Positions 46,822 through 55,949 of a stretch of DNA of 64,000 nucleotides are shown in pieces (the first letter of the stretch is position 1; the number at the start of each line of letters is the position of its first letter). The stretch is taken from the NCBI GenBank assembly GCA_937927515.1, contig CALBDO010000013.1, forward strand, positions 62,001 through 126,000, given 5' to 3'. Position numbers and translations under genes: made by a program. Below the pieces are notes generated by a model, which searched no databases, was not told the DNA's origin, and worked only from the letters and a program-made list of their open reading frames with translations. Origin of the DNA: Candidatus Kapaibacterium sp. Its GTDB lineage: Bacteria; Bacteroidota; Ignavibacteria; Kapaibacteriales; UBA2268.

Positions 46822-48475
46822 TTTCTAAAGGTTTTGGCTGAACTGTTTCCCCCAAAAAATATTTCTTGTTTAGAATTTTCTGCAAGGATTCGTAGGCAAC
46901 AATCAATCCTAATACAATTAGTAAGAATGAAATAATTAACAAGACAATTTCCTTCTTGGGTAAGTATAGAAATAGGAATTGATAAATCAATGCCGATTCA
47001 GTTACTACAAGCATGAACAAAGCTGGAAGCAATGTGTACCATCTCGGTGCTTTAATTCCGAGTAAGTAAGATGTAACAACAAACAAAGCTAGCGTGCCTA
47101 TCAGCTGGTTTGCTGCTCCGAACACTGACCAAATCTTTTGATAACTACCGCTTAGACATATTAAAAGGGTTAATAAAACAATAATAGCGGTGGAAAAGTA
47201 CTTATCCTTTAGGATACCCCCATACCTTTCACCAAAACCTTCTTGAACAATATAGCGACATAAGCGTGTGCCAGCATCTAAAGAGGTTAGTATAAATGCA
47301 TTAAGCATAAGTATTCCAAACGAAGTTCCAAAAGCAACAGGGATACCGAGTGATTTTAAAGTCTGCCCGAGTGCGGTCCCGAATAGTATATCTGCATTTT
47401 TATTGGTAAGAATACCCAGAAAAGAACTTTGTGCATCGCCATTGAATGGCAGCACACTTGCTGTCATTACAATTACCAAGAATGCAAGTGCACCCTCTGT
47501 AAGCATTCCACCATAAGCTATTAGTTTGCCTTGGCTTTCTTTGTCCAATTGCTTTGCGGAAGTACCACTAGCAATTAAAGAATGGAAACCCGAGATTGCT
47601 CCGCAAGCAATTGTGATGAAAAGCATCGGAAATAGAGGAATGTTTTTATGTATAAATCCTAAGTACTCTGGACCTTGTATTTTAGGATTAAGCAACATCA
47701 TCCCGAGATAGCCTAATGTCATACCAATGACGAGTATGTACATAGAGATGTAGTCCCTTGGTTGGAGTAATAACCAAACTGGTAGAATGGCAGCAATAAA
47801 ACAGTAAGTTAGAATAATTGCAAGCCATACTTCGTAGGAAGCTTTAATTTGGAAGCTTTGTCCCCACCATAACAAAAGCATCAAGCACACAAGAGCAACT
47901 AATGTTGCGATGTATACATTGACTTTTAATCTGTAATGCAGTATAGCAAATAGCATTGCAACAAAGATTAATCCAATGGTGGGTACAACAATCGTTGGGT
48001 CCTCCATTAGTGTTCTTGCAGTTAAGTCTGAGAATACCGCAAGAACAAGTAGAAGAGTGAGAAAAACAAATATAGAGAACAAAAAGCCTGCCCGTGGTGA
48101 TATAACTTTATCGGCAATGTTGACCAATGAAAATCCCTTGTTCCTTACTGAAGTAATCAGACTTGTGTAATCGTGCACCGCTCCAATAAAGACAGAACCA
48201 ATTAGAATCCAAAGAAGAGCAGGTAGCCAACCAAAATAGGAATAAGCCAATATCGGTCCTATAATTGGACCAGCACCCGCTATTGCCGAGAAATGATGAC
48301 CGAATAGAACAATTGGTTTTGTTGGAACATAGTCTTTATTATCAAATTGTGTATGGGATGGTGTTGCAATTGAATCATTTGAACGAAGAACTTTGTTCTT
48401 TATGATATTGCCATACCAAAAGTATGCAAACAAAAACCAAGCGATACCAAAAAGAATGAACAAGAGAGTATTCAT
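46811..48475 (-). CDS. cstA: Carbon starvation protein CstA family (pyruvate/peptide transporter)
   Basis: Inner-membrane transporter family with pyruvate or peptide uptake roles in enterobacteria. 554 residues and about 15 membrane helices. FGHHFSAIAGAGPIIGPILA near residue 57 is the CstA signature, followed by GSVFIGAVHDYTSL. It is shorter than E. coli CstA (701), like many non-enterobacterial members. It has a promoter box upstream and heads a short run with the HpnE-like and PgsA-like genes. Confidence 0.92.
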   Translation of the reverse strand: MNTLLFILFGIAWFLFAYFWYGNIIKNKVLRSNDSIATPSHTQFDNKDYVPTKPIVLFGHHFSAIAGAGPIIGPILAYSYFGWLPALLWILIGSVFIGAVHDYTSLITSVRNKGFSLVNIADKVISPRAGFLFSIFVFLTLLLVLAVFSDLTARTLMEDPTIVVPTIGLIFVAMLFAILHYRLKVNVYIATLVALVCLMLLLWWGQSFQIKASYEVWLAIILTYCFIAAILPVWLLLQPRDYISMYILVIGMTLGYLGMMLLNPKIQGPEYLGFIHKNIPLFPMLFITIACGAISGFHSLIASGTSAKQLDKESQGKLIAYGGMLTEGALAFLVIVMTASVLPFNGDAQSSFLGILTNKNADILFGTALGQTLKSLGIPVAFGTSFGILMLNAFILTSLDAGTRLCRYIVQEGFGERYGGILKDKYFSTAIIVLLTLLICLSGSYQKIWSVFGAANQLIGTLALFVVTSYLLGIKAPRWYTLLPALFMLVVTESALIYQFLFLYLPKKEIVLLIISFLLIVLGLIVAYESLQKILNKKYFLGETVQPKPLENAK

Positions 48476-48501
48476 TGGTCACTCCAATTTAATGCGAAAA
48501 G

Positions 48502-48509
48502 CAAAAATA
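48502..48509 (-). promoter_or_regulatory. -7 box TATTTTTG for cstA
   Basis: Minus-strand TAnnTTTG octamer 26 bases before the cstA ATG; lies back to back with the plus-strand box at 48535. Confidence 0.5.
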
Positions 48510-48534
48510 ACAAGAAATCTTCTTGTTTTTTTCC

Positions 48535-48542
48535 TAAATTTG
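48535..48542 (+). promoter_or_regulatory. -7 box TAAATTTG for the barrel gene at 48571
   Basis: TAnnTTTG octamer 28 bases before ATG 48571, which is preceded by AAGGGGG. Confidence 0.55.
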
Positions 48543-48570
48543 TACTTTATTGAAATTCTAAGGGGGATAA

Positions 48571-49314
48571 ATGAAAAAATTTTTCTCAACTTTGCTTTTA
48601 TTTACCATTGTTAATTTTATTGCGCTTTCACAAGATGACCAGAACAATATTCAATTCGAAGAAAGCAATGTTCAAATTGAAAAGCCACCCTACTTTGGTT
48701 TAGGAGGTGGTTATGTTGGCAATTTCCTTTTTCTAAATTTAGACCAAGTAAATGAATTAAGTAAAAGTCAGGGTTTGGAAAATATCAAATCTCCTTTATA
48801 CCTATCTGGCGCACAAGGATTTACAGCAATTGGCTTAATACCAAATCTTCGTCTTGGATTTGCTGGTTATTCCGGTTTCAATAAGGTAGAAGAGCTGGAT
48901 GATTACAACACTACCAAAGGACTTAAGTGTGAAGTAACCTACACTGCTTTTGGGATTGATTATGGTTTTGTTCCCTTCAAATCAATCGCAATATTGCCTG
49001 GCTTGAATTTTGGATGGTCTAAAATAATTCTAAACAATTACAAGATAAATCAATTCTCTTGGGATGATTTGAAATCAAACACATTTACATCAAATACAGT
49101 TGAAGGAAGTTTTTGGATTATACAACCAAATGCCAATGTGGAATTTGCAGCTACTCCCTTCTTGATGTTACGTTTAGGTGTAGGTTATCCAATTTCGTTT
49201 GGACCTAAATGGAAACTTAATGATGTCCTGGAAGTATCCAATGTGCCATCGAACATCAAGCCAAGCGGTCTCGTCCTTAATTTTGGGATTTTTGTAGGTT
49301 TATTTAATTATTAA
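48571..49314 (+). CDS. Outer-membrane beta-barrel-like protein, unknown function
   Basis: 247 residues. A signal peptide (MKKFFSTLLLF, cleavage near ALSQ) is followed by a glycine- and aromatic-rich stretch with alternating hydrophobic residues (FGLGGGYVGNFLFLNL, LRLGFAGYSGFNKVEE, MLRLGVGYPISFGPKWK), typical of a small barrel. The terminal strand ends VGLFNY. No similarity to a named family is clear to me. AAGGGGG before the start is an SD-like site. It stands alone, between cstA and a tRNA gene. Confidence 0.62.
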   Translation: MKKFFSTLLLFTIVNFIALSQDDQNNIQFEESNVQIEKPPYFGLGGGYVGNFLFLNLDQVNELSKSQGLENIKSPLYLSGAQGFTAIGLIPNLRLGFAGYSGFNKVEELDDYNTTKGLKCEVTYTAFGIDYGFVPFKSIAILPGLNFGWSKIILNNYKINQFSWDDLKSNTFTSNTVEGSFWIIQPNANVEFAATPFLMLRLGVGYPISFGPKWKLNDVLEVSNVPSNIKPSGLVLNFGIFVGLFNY

Positions 49315-49331
49315 AATTCTTATTTTTTTCT

Positions 49332-49339
49332 TAATTTTG
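49332..49339 (+). promoter_or_regulatory. -7 box TAATTTTG for the CAT tRNA
   Basis: TAnnTTTG octamer 25 bases before the tRNA 5' end. Confidence 0.55.
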
Positions 49340-49364
49340 CATTAGAGTTGTTCTTTAAAATTTA

Positions 49365-49438
49365 GGGCCCTTAGCTCAACTGGTTAGAGCGGCGGACTCA
49401 TAATCCGTAGGTTGGGGGTTCAAGTCCCTCAGGGCCCA
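49365..49438 (+). tRNA. tRNA with anticodon CAT (Ile2 or elongator Met)
   Basis: 74-base cloverleaf; acceptor GGGCCCT/AGGGCCC, D-arm TAGCTCAACTGGTTAGAGC, anticodon CAT at 49399-49401, T-arm GGGGGTTCAAGTCCCTC, discriminator A, no encoded CCA. It is not the initiator type, because the first pair is G-C. The GGGCCCT acceptor and GGCGGACTCATAATCCG stem resemble lysidine-modified Ile2 tRNAs, but elongator Met is possible. Confidence 0.93.
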
Positions 49439-49562
49439 CAACCCAAAATTCCCCCCGTTCATTATTTTCAATTATGTACTTAACAAATATTTATTAAAAA
49501 ACACAAAGGCTATGCTCAATTACGCAACTATTGATATTTAGAATTTGGGAATAAAGAAATAA

Positions 49563-51260
49563 TTATTTTAAAACATTTTGTTGTAGAAAGTCCAAAAGTT
49601 CTATTTCTGAAACCAGTTCTCGCTGTTGCGTTCTTCGACGTTTTACTTCCAAAACATTTTTTTGTATGTTTTTTTCACTAATTATGATTTGTAGTGGTAT
49701 CCCTATTAAATCCGCATCATTGAACTTAACTCCGGCTGTTTCATCTCTATCATCGTATAGGACCTCGTAACCAAGACTTAAAAGTTTGGAATATAATTCT
49801 TCCGCTTTCTCAACAACTTTGTTTGATTTTATGTTAATCGATATGATATGTATATCAAAAGGTGATAATGGATATTCCCAAATGATACCGTGCTCATCGT
49901 GGTTTTGTTCAATATAACATGCAATAATTCTCTCGACACCAATGCCGTAGCTTCCCATTATAATGGGTTTTTGGACACCATCTTGGTCGAGAAATGTAGC
50001 TTGCAGTGCCTCTGAATATTTCGTACCAAGCTTGAAAATGTGCCCGAGTTCGATGGCTTTGACAATTTTGATAGGTGTGCCAGCAAGGGGACAAGGTTCA
50101 CCTTCTCGAACGGTTCTTAGGTCGAAATATGCATCTATTTTAGTGTCTCGTACTAAGTCAATGTTTTTGAAGTGGTATCCATCCTCGTTGGCGCCGCTAA
50201 CAAGACAATTAGCATTCATTAGTAAGTTGTCTGCAACAATTTTAATTTTAGTTTTTAGACCAACAGGACCAATGGAGCCAGCATTTGCACCGGTTATTTG
50301 AAGTAATTCATCGGAAGTTGCAGGACGAAGCTTATTTGTACCAAAGGCGATTTGCAACTTACTTTCATTAAGCTCGTCGTTCCCTCGCATTAGAATTAAC
50401 ACAGGTTCGCTTTCTATTATATATACAACGGATTTTGCAAGATTATTCTCATCAAAACGGAATTGCTGAATTAGGTCATCTATTGTTTTAGCATTTGGAG
50501 TTGGGAATTTTTCAATTGGTGGACAGTAATCCTTTCTACCCACTGGTGGGAGTTTTGAAGTTGCAACTTCAAGGTTGGCAGCATAACCACTTGGCGCGAT
50601 TGCACAAACATCCTCGCCGGCGTCGGATTCAATCATAAATTCTTGCGACTGCGAACCACCCATTGCTCCGCTGGAAGCCCCGACAATAAAAAAATTTAAG
50701 TTGCAACGAGAGAAGATTTTTTTGTAGGCTTCGAGATGTTTGTTGTAACTTTGGTCTAATCCTTCCCAAGTGGTATCCAGAGAGTAAGAGTCCTTCATAA
50801 TGAATTGTCGACAACGAAGAACTCCAGATTTGGGTCTTGGTTCGTTGCGGAATTTCGTTTGAATTTGATACCAAATTTGAGGTAAGTCCTTGTAAGATTG
50901 AATATGTTGTTTTGCGTGGTAAGTGATAATTTCCTCATGAGTTGGCGCAAGGACAATACCTTCTCTATTTTTTAAATGAAACATAACATCTCCCATAGCT
51001 TCTACTCTGCCGGTTTGTTCCCAAATTTCTATGGGATTTAATGCAGGGAGTAAGAATTCCTGACCACCGATGGCATTCATTTCCTCTCGAAGTATGTTTA
51101 TTACTTTGTTCAGTACCCTAAAGCCAAGAGGTAACCACGAAAATACCCCGGCAGACACTTGGCGAATTAATCCAGCTCGAAGCATTAACTTGTGGGATGG
51201 TACTACTGCATCAGCAGGAACTTCTTTGAGTGTGGGAACGAAATACTCACTAAGTTTCAT
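49563..51260 (-). CDS. proS: Prolyl-tRNA synthetase, bacterial type
   Basis: Class II synthetase charging tRNA-Pro. 565 residues. Motif 1 is near GFRVLNKVINILREEMNAIG (residue 47). Motif 2 is near FRNEPRPKSGVLRCRQFIMKD (near 137). An inserted editing domain (YbaK-like, about residues 235-385) is followed by motif 3 in SYGIGVERIIACYIEQ (near 440) and the anticodon-binding domain. The presence of the insertion means it is the full bacterial form, able to hydrolyse Ala-tRNA-Pro. Promoter box at 51285. Confidence 0.95.
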   Translation of the reverse strand: MKLSEYFVPTLKEVPADAVVPSHKLMLRAGLIRQVSAGVFSWLPLGFRVLNKVINILREEMNAIGGQEFLLPALNPIEIWEQTGRVEAMGDVMFHLKNREGIVLAPTHEEIITYHAKQHIQSYKDLPQIWYQIQTKFRNEPRPKSGVLRCRQFIMKDSYSLDTTWEGLDQSYNKHLEAYKKIFSRCNLNFFIVGASSGAMGGSQSQEFMIESDAGEDVCAIAPSGYAANLEVATSKLPPVGRKDYCPPIEKFPTPNAKTIDDLIQQFRFDENNLAKSVVYIIESEPVLILMRGNDELNESKLQIAFGTNKLRPATSDELLQITGANAGSIGPVGLKTKIKIVADNLLMNANCLVSGANEDGYHFKNIDLVRDTKIDAYFDLRTVREGEPCPLAGTPIKIVKAIELGHIFKLGTKYSEALQATFLDQDGVQKPIIMGSYGIGVERIIACYIEQNHDEHGIIWEYPLSPFDIHIISINIKSNKVVEKAEELYSKLLSLGYEVLYDDRDETAGVKFNDADLIGIPLQIIISEKNIQKNVLEVKRRRTQQRELVSEIELLDFLQQNVLK

Positions 51261-51284
51261 ATTTATAACAATGATTAAAAACTA

Positions 51285-51292
51285 CAAATTTA
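51285..51292 (-). promoter_or_regulatory. -7 box TAAATTTG for proS
   Basis: Minus-strand TAnnTTTG octamer 25 bases before the proS ATG. Confidence 0.55.
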
Positions 51293-51316
51293 TCAAATGT
51301 TAAGAATATAATTTTG

Positions 51317-51348
51317 TTTGGTAATTTAAATTTTTTATTTTAATTTTG
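51317..51348 (+). promoter_or_regulatory. Promoter TTTG-N20-TAATTTTG for tRNA-Asn
   Basis: TTTG at 51317-51320, spacer 20, TAATTTTG at 51341-51348, about 12 bases before the tRNA 5' end. Full consensus match. Confidence 0.75.
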
Positions 51349-51359
51349 TATTTGTTTAT

Positions 51360-51433
51360 TCCAGAGTAGCTCAGCTGGTCAGAGCACCTGACTGTTAATC
51401 AGGGGGTCCTGGGTTCAAATCCCAGCTCTGGAG
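51360..51433 (+). tRNA. tRNA-Asn (anticodon GTT)
   Basis: 74-base cloverleaf: acceptor TCCAGAG/CTCTGGA, D-arm GCTCAGCTGGTCAGAGC, anticodon GTT at 51394-51396 in CTGTTAA, T-arm CTGGGTTCAAATCCCAG, discriminator G, no encoded CCA. Confidence 0.96.
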
Positions 51434-51474
51434 CAATCTATTATTTATCCCACTTATTACTCATCCAATTTTTG

Positions 51475-51482
51475 TAATTTTG
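51475..51482 (+). promoter_or_regulatory. -7 box TAATTTTG for the Asp-box T9SS gene
   Basis: TAnnTTTG octamer 26 bases before ATG 51509; may drive the long plus-strand run that continues to trmB. Confidence 0.55.
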
Positions 51483-51508
51483 TATTTTACAACTTGGAGT
51501 TATTGAAA

Positions 51509-54433
51509 ATGAGAAAGTTAATTTTACTTTTATTTTTATCGATAAGCAACATACTCCTCTCTCAGTACGAATATCGATTTCTTCCTCCATTAATTGATGC
51601 TGAATTTCATCACAAAAATTCCCTACAAAATATTGTTCGACCAAAGGAATTACCTCCTGCAGACCAATTTGGTAAAGGTCCAGAAAAAATATTAACTCCA
51701 GGTGGATTTCAAATAATTAATATAGTAAATGCTAGCGGTGGACAAACCGAGACATTCATTACACGACACCCATTTAATCCTAATATTATTGTTGCTGCAG
51801 CTAATGATATGAGATACAATTCACCAGCTTCTGGCTATCGAATGGCTAGCTACTATTCAACTGATGGCGGCACAACCTGGACAACCTCGCTTACGCCGAA
51901 AAATGCCGACGTTTTTATTCCAACTCCCTCCTCGGGAGGATTAACCAACGTTGACCCTGGTTTGGCTTTTGATTCTAAAGGAAACCTATATTATTCATAC
52001 ATTGTTGCTCAAGTTAGTAATGATGGCGACATTCAAGACGGAGGCGTATTTTTAAATAAATCAACCGATAACGGAAAAACGTGGAGCCAGCCAATACCAG
52101 TTTCCTACTCAGTAGGTGGTGGAAGCCAACAAGATGCACACGACAAGCCTTTTATTGCTTGTGATGCAAATCAAAATTCTCCGTTCAAAGATAGAATTTA
52201 TGTGACGTGGTTTTTAATTTCGCCTACATCTGGACCTTGCATTGGTTTTGCATACTCAACAAATGGAGAAGAATTTTCTCCAACCACAAAAATACCCGGT
52301 AGTGTTGGTTTGGGAAGTGTACAATCTCCGATGCCAATTGTTGCATCCGATGGTACATTGTATGTTGCTTGGGAAAGCAAAAGCAACAACATCACAACCA
52401 TATATGTACAAAAATCCACAACAGGTGGAACTTCTTGGGCATGGTCGAGCCCCAAGGTTGCGCAAGCAGTTGGCACCATTGGGGAAAAAGTAAATTTGCG
52501 AATGGCTTTGCCAAACAAAGGTAATATGAGGGTTTCATCGCATCCATATTTTTGCCTTGGGGATAGTCCAAATAAGTTATTCCTGGTCCAGGCTGGCAAG
52601 GACGAGAATGGAAAATATAGGATATACTTCGCCAAATCCACAAATGGTGGTGAGACATGGCTCAATAGAATAAGAGTAGACGACAACCCTTATGGTAATG
52701 ATATGTTCTTCCCCGCAATTGCTTACGACCCAACATCGAAAATTCTTGCTGTTGCTTATTACTCATCCCAAATGGATGCTAATAACAAAGCGGTTGATTT
52801 ATTTGTTTCTGTCTCAACAGATGAAGGTGCTACTTGGAAAAGCATTCGAGTCACACCCAATTCCTGGTTCCTCAATCACTCAAATGCTGTCATCGATGCT
52901 GGCGGAGCCTCGCTTGGTAGGTATTGGGGAGATTACCTTTCGATGATTGCTTATGATGGAAAAATCATACCTTGCTTTTGGATGCCAAACTCTCCTCAAG
53001 GAACATTTTATTCAAACAATGCTTACATTGCGATTTTAACCACTTCACCCAAACCGCCCGAAAATTTAACTTACATCAACACATACCAAGAGCCAAATAA
53101 AATTATCCTGAGATGGAAAGACCCAAAAGAAAACCAGTTGGGTGGACCCATCTCTGATTTTAAAATAGCTATTTATAAAGAATCCGCGAAGATTGCAGAA
53201 GTTGCAAAAGGTGTAGAGGAATTTGTATATACTAATTTGCAAGATGGCGAGACTTTTACTTTTGGATTGAAGACTATTGACGACAAAAATATGGAAAGTC
53301 CACTCGTTACTATTTCTGGGGTAGCTGGCGGGGCTTTGCAACCATTCCCGCCATCGATTATCTCTGCCAAACCACACCAAGATGGTGTGTTATTGACATG
53401 GCAAAACCCTGGTTATCATATTGACAGTTCATATTTCCACGATTACGAAACTCTCGAAATCTTTTCTGGTGATGAAAAAGTTTACTCCATTGAAAAAACA
53501 AATCTTATGACTGGTCTTGAACAAACCTTACTTATTCCTCTTCCAACGAAGAAATTTTACAAGTTGAAGATACGCGCTGTTGGTAAAAGGGGCGAGAAGC
53601 AGACACCGAGTGAATTCTCCCCCGCTGTGTTGGCATATTCTGGTGCACCATTGACAACTTTGAGTGAAAACTTTGACGACCTCACCAATTTAATACCTTT
53701 TTATACTGATGGTACAACTGATAAATGGGGCATAACTAATAAAGCTTCGTTCTCGCCACCTAATTCTTTAACCGACTCGCCATTGGGAGATTATAAACCA
53801 AAATCGGAAAACTATGTAATTATCGCCCCCGTTGTTCCAAAGGCTCCCAATTTGTCATTGTCTTTTGAACATATTGCAATAATTGATAGCTCTGGGGATG
53901 TTGGGGTAATTAGCATCTCCAGAGACTTTTGCAAAACTTGGACAGATATTGCTTGGATTGATATGCGACGCTCTTCAGATTTCAAGGATAACGTAGCCGA
54001 TAGTAAATGGTACACCGAAAGCCGCAGTCTTGCTGAGTTTGAAAATGATACTATTTTCATAAAGTTTACACTTATCTCCAACCCTCTGAAAAACAAAGAT
54101 GGTTGGTACATTGATAATCTACGACTGGATAATAGTATAAACAAAGTTGATGAAATTGTAGTAGGCGATAATATCTCTGAATTCGAGGTTTTTCCCAATC
54201 CGTCTAATACATCATCATGGATAAATATCGCGCTTCAAAGACCTTCGACTATTTCAATTGAGATAAGAGATATTTTTGGAAAAGTTATCGATGAAATTGT
54301 CGAATCTACGCATTTGAGTGCTGGAAGATTTAATTTCACCTTGGATTTAGCTGACTATCCCAATGGAATTTTCTTCGTCTATGTAAAGGCAGCATCGGAA
54401 GTTAAAACCAAACCGATTATTGTTATTAAGTGA
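51509..54433 (+). CDS. T9SS cargo protein with Asp-box (BNR) propeller and FN3-like domains
   Basis: 974 residues. A signal peptide (MRKLILLLFLS..., cleavage near LLSQ) is followed by a beta-propeller of about 70-500 with at least five Asp-boxes (STDGGTTW, STDNGKTW, STTGGTSW, STNGGETW, STDEGATW). Two FN3-type domains come next (about 510-700), then a MAM/jelly-roll-like domain (SENFDDLTNLIPFY onwards). A canonical type A T9SS sorting domain closes the protein (FEVFPNPS, then YPNGIFFVYVK). Asp-boxes occur in sialidases, but the catalytic Arg triad and Tyr are not evident, so I would not call it an enzyme. Secreted to the surface. Its end overlaps the following frame. Confidence 0.88.
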   Translation: MRKLILLLFLSISNILLSQYEYRFLPPLIDAEFHHKNSLQNIVRPKELPPADQFGKGPEKILTPGGFQIINIVNASGGQTETFITRHPFNPNIIVAAANDMRYNSPASGYRMASYYSTDGGTTWTTSLTPKNADVFIPTPSSGGLTNVDPGLAFDSKGNLYYSYIVAQVSNDGDIQDGGVFLNKSTDNGKTWSQPIPVSYSVGGGSQQDAHDKPFIACDANQNSPFKDRIYVTWFLISPTSGPCIGFAYSTNGEEFSPTTKIPGSVGLGSVQSPMPIVASDGTLYVAWESKSNNITTIYVQKSTTGGTSWAWSSPKVAQAVGTIGEKVNLRMALPNKGNMRVSSHPYFCLGDSPNKLFLVQAGKDENGKYRIYFAKSTNGGETWLNRIRVDDNPYGNDMFFPAIAYDPTSKILAVAYYSSQMDANNKAVDLFVSVSTDEGATWKSIRVTPNSWFLNHSNAVIDAGGASLGRYWGDYLSMIAYDGKIIPCFWMPNSPQGTFYSNNAYIAILTTSPKPPENLTYINTYQEPNKIILRWKDPKENQLGGPISDFKIAIYKESAKIAEVAKGVEEFVYTNLQDGETFTFGLKTIDDKNMESPLVTISGVAGGALQPFPPSIISAKPHQDGVLLTWQNPGYHIDSSYFHDYETLEIFSGDEKVYSIEKTNLMTGLEQTLLIPLPTKKFYKLKIRAVGKRGEKQTPSEFSPAVLAYSGAPLTTLSENFDDLTNLIPFYTDGTTDKWGITNKASFSPPNSLTDSPLGDYKPKSENYVIIAPVVPKAPNLSLSFEHIAIIDSSGDVGVISISRDFCKTWTDIAWIDMRRSSDFKDNVADSKWYTESRSLAEFENDTIFIKFTLISNPLKNKDGWYIDNLRLDNSINKVDEIVVGDNISEFEVFPNPSNTSSWINIALQRPSTISIEIRDIFGKVIDEIVESTHLSAGRFNFTLDLADYPNGIFFVYVKAASEVKTKPIIVIK

Positions 54434-54443
54434 TAAGTATATT

Positions 54444-55949
54444 TTGAGTTCAAGTAAAACCATTAAAACTACAGGAACAAAGTTTATTAAAATCTATCCA
54501 AGTGTAGAGAAGAAACAATTTCATTTTGCTTCTCTTTCAACTACAACACGTAAATTTCTGCAAAATTTAAAAGATTACCTTCTAAAAGCATTATTTGTTG
54601 AACCGAGGTCACGTGTTGTTGTTGCTGTAAGTGGAGGGGTTGATTCTGTTTCCTTGTTGGATTGCTTATTTTTGCTTCGTTCTGAATTATCTTTGGAGCT
54701 GGCAGTAGCTCATTTAAATCATAAGCTTCGAGGCGAGGAATCGGACGAAGATGAAAGCTTTGTTCAATCATTGGCGGAATACTATTCATTGCCCCTCTTC
54801 TTGCAAAGGATTGATGTAATGAAATATTCAAAAAAATATTCACTTGGAATTGAGGAAACTGCACGTATTGTGAGATATGATTTTCTAAAGAGAGTTGCTC
54901 AATCTTTTGCAGCAAATTTTGTTGCTACAGCACACAATTTAAACGACCAAGCCGAAACTGTGCTCTTAAACATTATAAGAGGAACTGGAATTGCTGGGCT
55001 AAGGGGAATTGCAAATCGAATGGAGCTGTGTAAAAATGTCTTTCTGATAAGACCATTTATAAACCTCAGTAGGACCGATATTGAACAATATGCTTGCGAG
55101 AGAAATTTGCAATGGCGAGAAGACTCGAGCAATCTTATTCTCAAATATACGAGGAACAAAATTCGACATGTGTTAATACCTATTCTTGAGGGAGAATTTA
55201 ATCCAAAGATAGTAAATAATCTTGCAAAACTCTCCGTTATTGCACAGAATAATTATAAAATTGTATCGAGCTACATCAATAAGTTCTTAGAGATGATTTT
55301 AGTGGTCAGAAACAAAAGTGAAGTAGAACTAAATTTGGAAAATCTCACATTATTTGATGATATTCTTTTTAGTGATTTATTTCAGCACATTACAAATACT
55401 TACTTTAATTATACTCTTAGCTTTGCCCAAATTGAGGAGTTGAAAAACCTTGTTCATGCCGAAACAGGAAAATACATTATGCTATCCCAGAGAATTTTTG
55501 TTTATAAAAATCGCCAAACACTCAACTTTATTGCAAGAGATGACGATTTTCATAAACAAGTTGTGAAAAAAATTCCAAAGATTGGGCATGCTATATGGAA
55601 AAGCTTTTTCATAGAATTCGAAGAAATTCACAAAGAGGATTTTCGGACGACCGATGATAAGTTTACGGAATTTTTTGATTATGATAGAATAGAAGATGAA
55701 ATAATTGTTCGGAATTGGAGAGAGGGCGACAAGTTTTCTCCGTTGGGTATGAAAGGGTCGAAAAAATTAAGTGATTTTTTTGTGGATTTAAAAGTGCCTT
55801 TGTATAAAAAAAACGAGTATCCGGTGTTTTTATCCAATAATGAAATATTCTGGGTTGGAGGGCTCAGAATCTCGGATAAATTCAAAGTCACCTCCAAAAC
55901 TACCAGAGTATTGAAAGGTAGATTAATCAAGATAAAATCAAATGAGTAA
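54444..55949 (+). CDS. tilS: tRNA(Ile)-lysidine synthase TilS
   Basis: Converts C34 of the CAU-anticodon Ile tRNA to lysidine so that it reads AUA. About 501 residues: PP-loop AVSGGVDSVSLLD (near residue 55), VAHLNHKLRGEESDED, ATAHNLNDQAETVLLNIIRG (near 150) and RNKIRHVLIPILEGEFNP near 235. A C-terminal substrate domain contains NWREGDKFSPLGMKGSKKLS. No ATG occurs early in the frame, so the start is probably TTG 54444 or another rare codon, which leaves a non-conserved N-terminal tail of about 45 residues. A candidate Ile2 tRNA lies at 49365. It overlaps hpt by 8 bases. Confidence 0.9.
   Translation: MSSSKTIKTTGTKFIKIYPSVEKKQFHFASLSTTTRKFLQNLKDYLLKALFVEPRSRVVVAVSGGVDSVSLLDCLFLLRSELSLELAVAHLNHKLRGEESDEDESFVQSLAEYYSLPLFLQRIDVMKYSKKYSLGIEETARIVRYDFLKRVAQSFAANFVATAHNLNDQAETVLLNIIRGTGIAGLRGIANRMELCKNVFLIRPFINLSRTDIEQYACERNLQWREDSSNLILKYTRNKIRHVLIPILEGEFNPKIVNNLAKLSVIAQNNYKIVSSYINKFLEMILVVRNKSEVELNLENLTLFDDILFSDLFQHITNTYFNYTLSFAQIEELKNLVHAETGKYIMLSQRIFVYKNRQTLNFIARDDDFHKQVVKKIPKIGHAIWKSFFIEFEEIHKEDFRTTDDKFTEFFDYDRIEDEIIVRNWREGDKFSPLGMKGSKKLSDFFVDLKVPLYKKNEYPVFLSNNEIFWVGGLRISDKFKVTSKTTRVLKGRLIKIKSNE

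Noticed and set aside
48507-48530. Hairpin AACAAGAA/TTCTTGTT followed by T-run between cstA and the barrel gene
   Set aside because: Loop of three bases and no gene ending there on the plus strand; may be chance or an attenuator, not supported enough to list.
49439-49562. Small RNA between the CAT tRNA and proS
   Set aside because: 123 AT-rich bases without a convincing hairpin, promoter box or open frame.
51509-54433. Call as a sialidase because of Asp-boxes
   Set aside because: Asp-boxes are structural; the sialidase Arg triad and nucleophilic Tyr/Glu pair are not evident.
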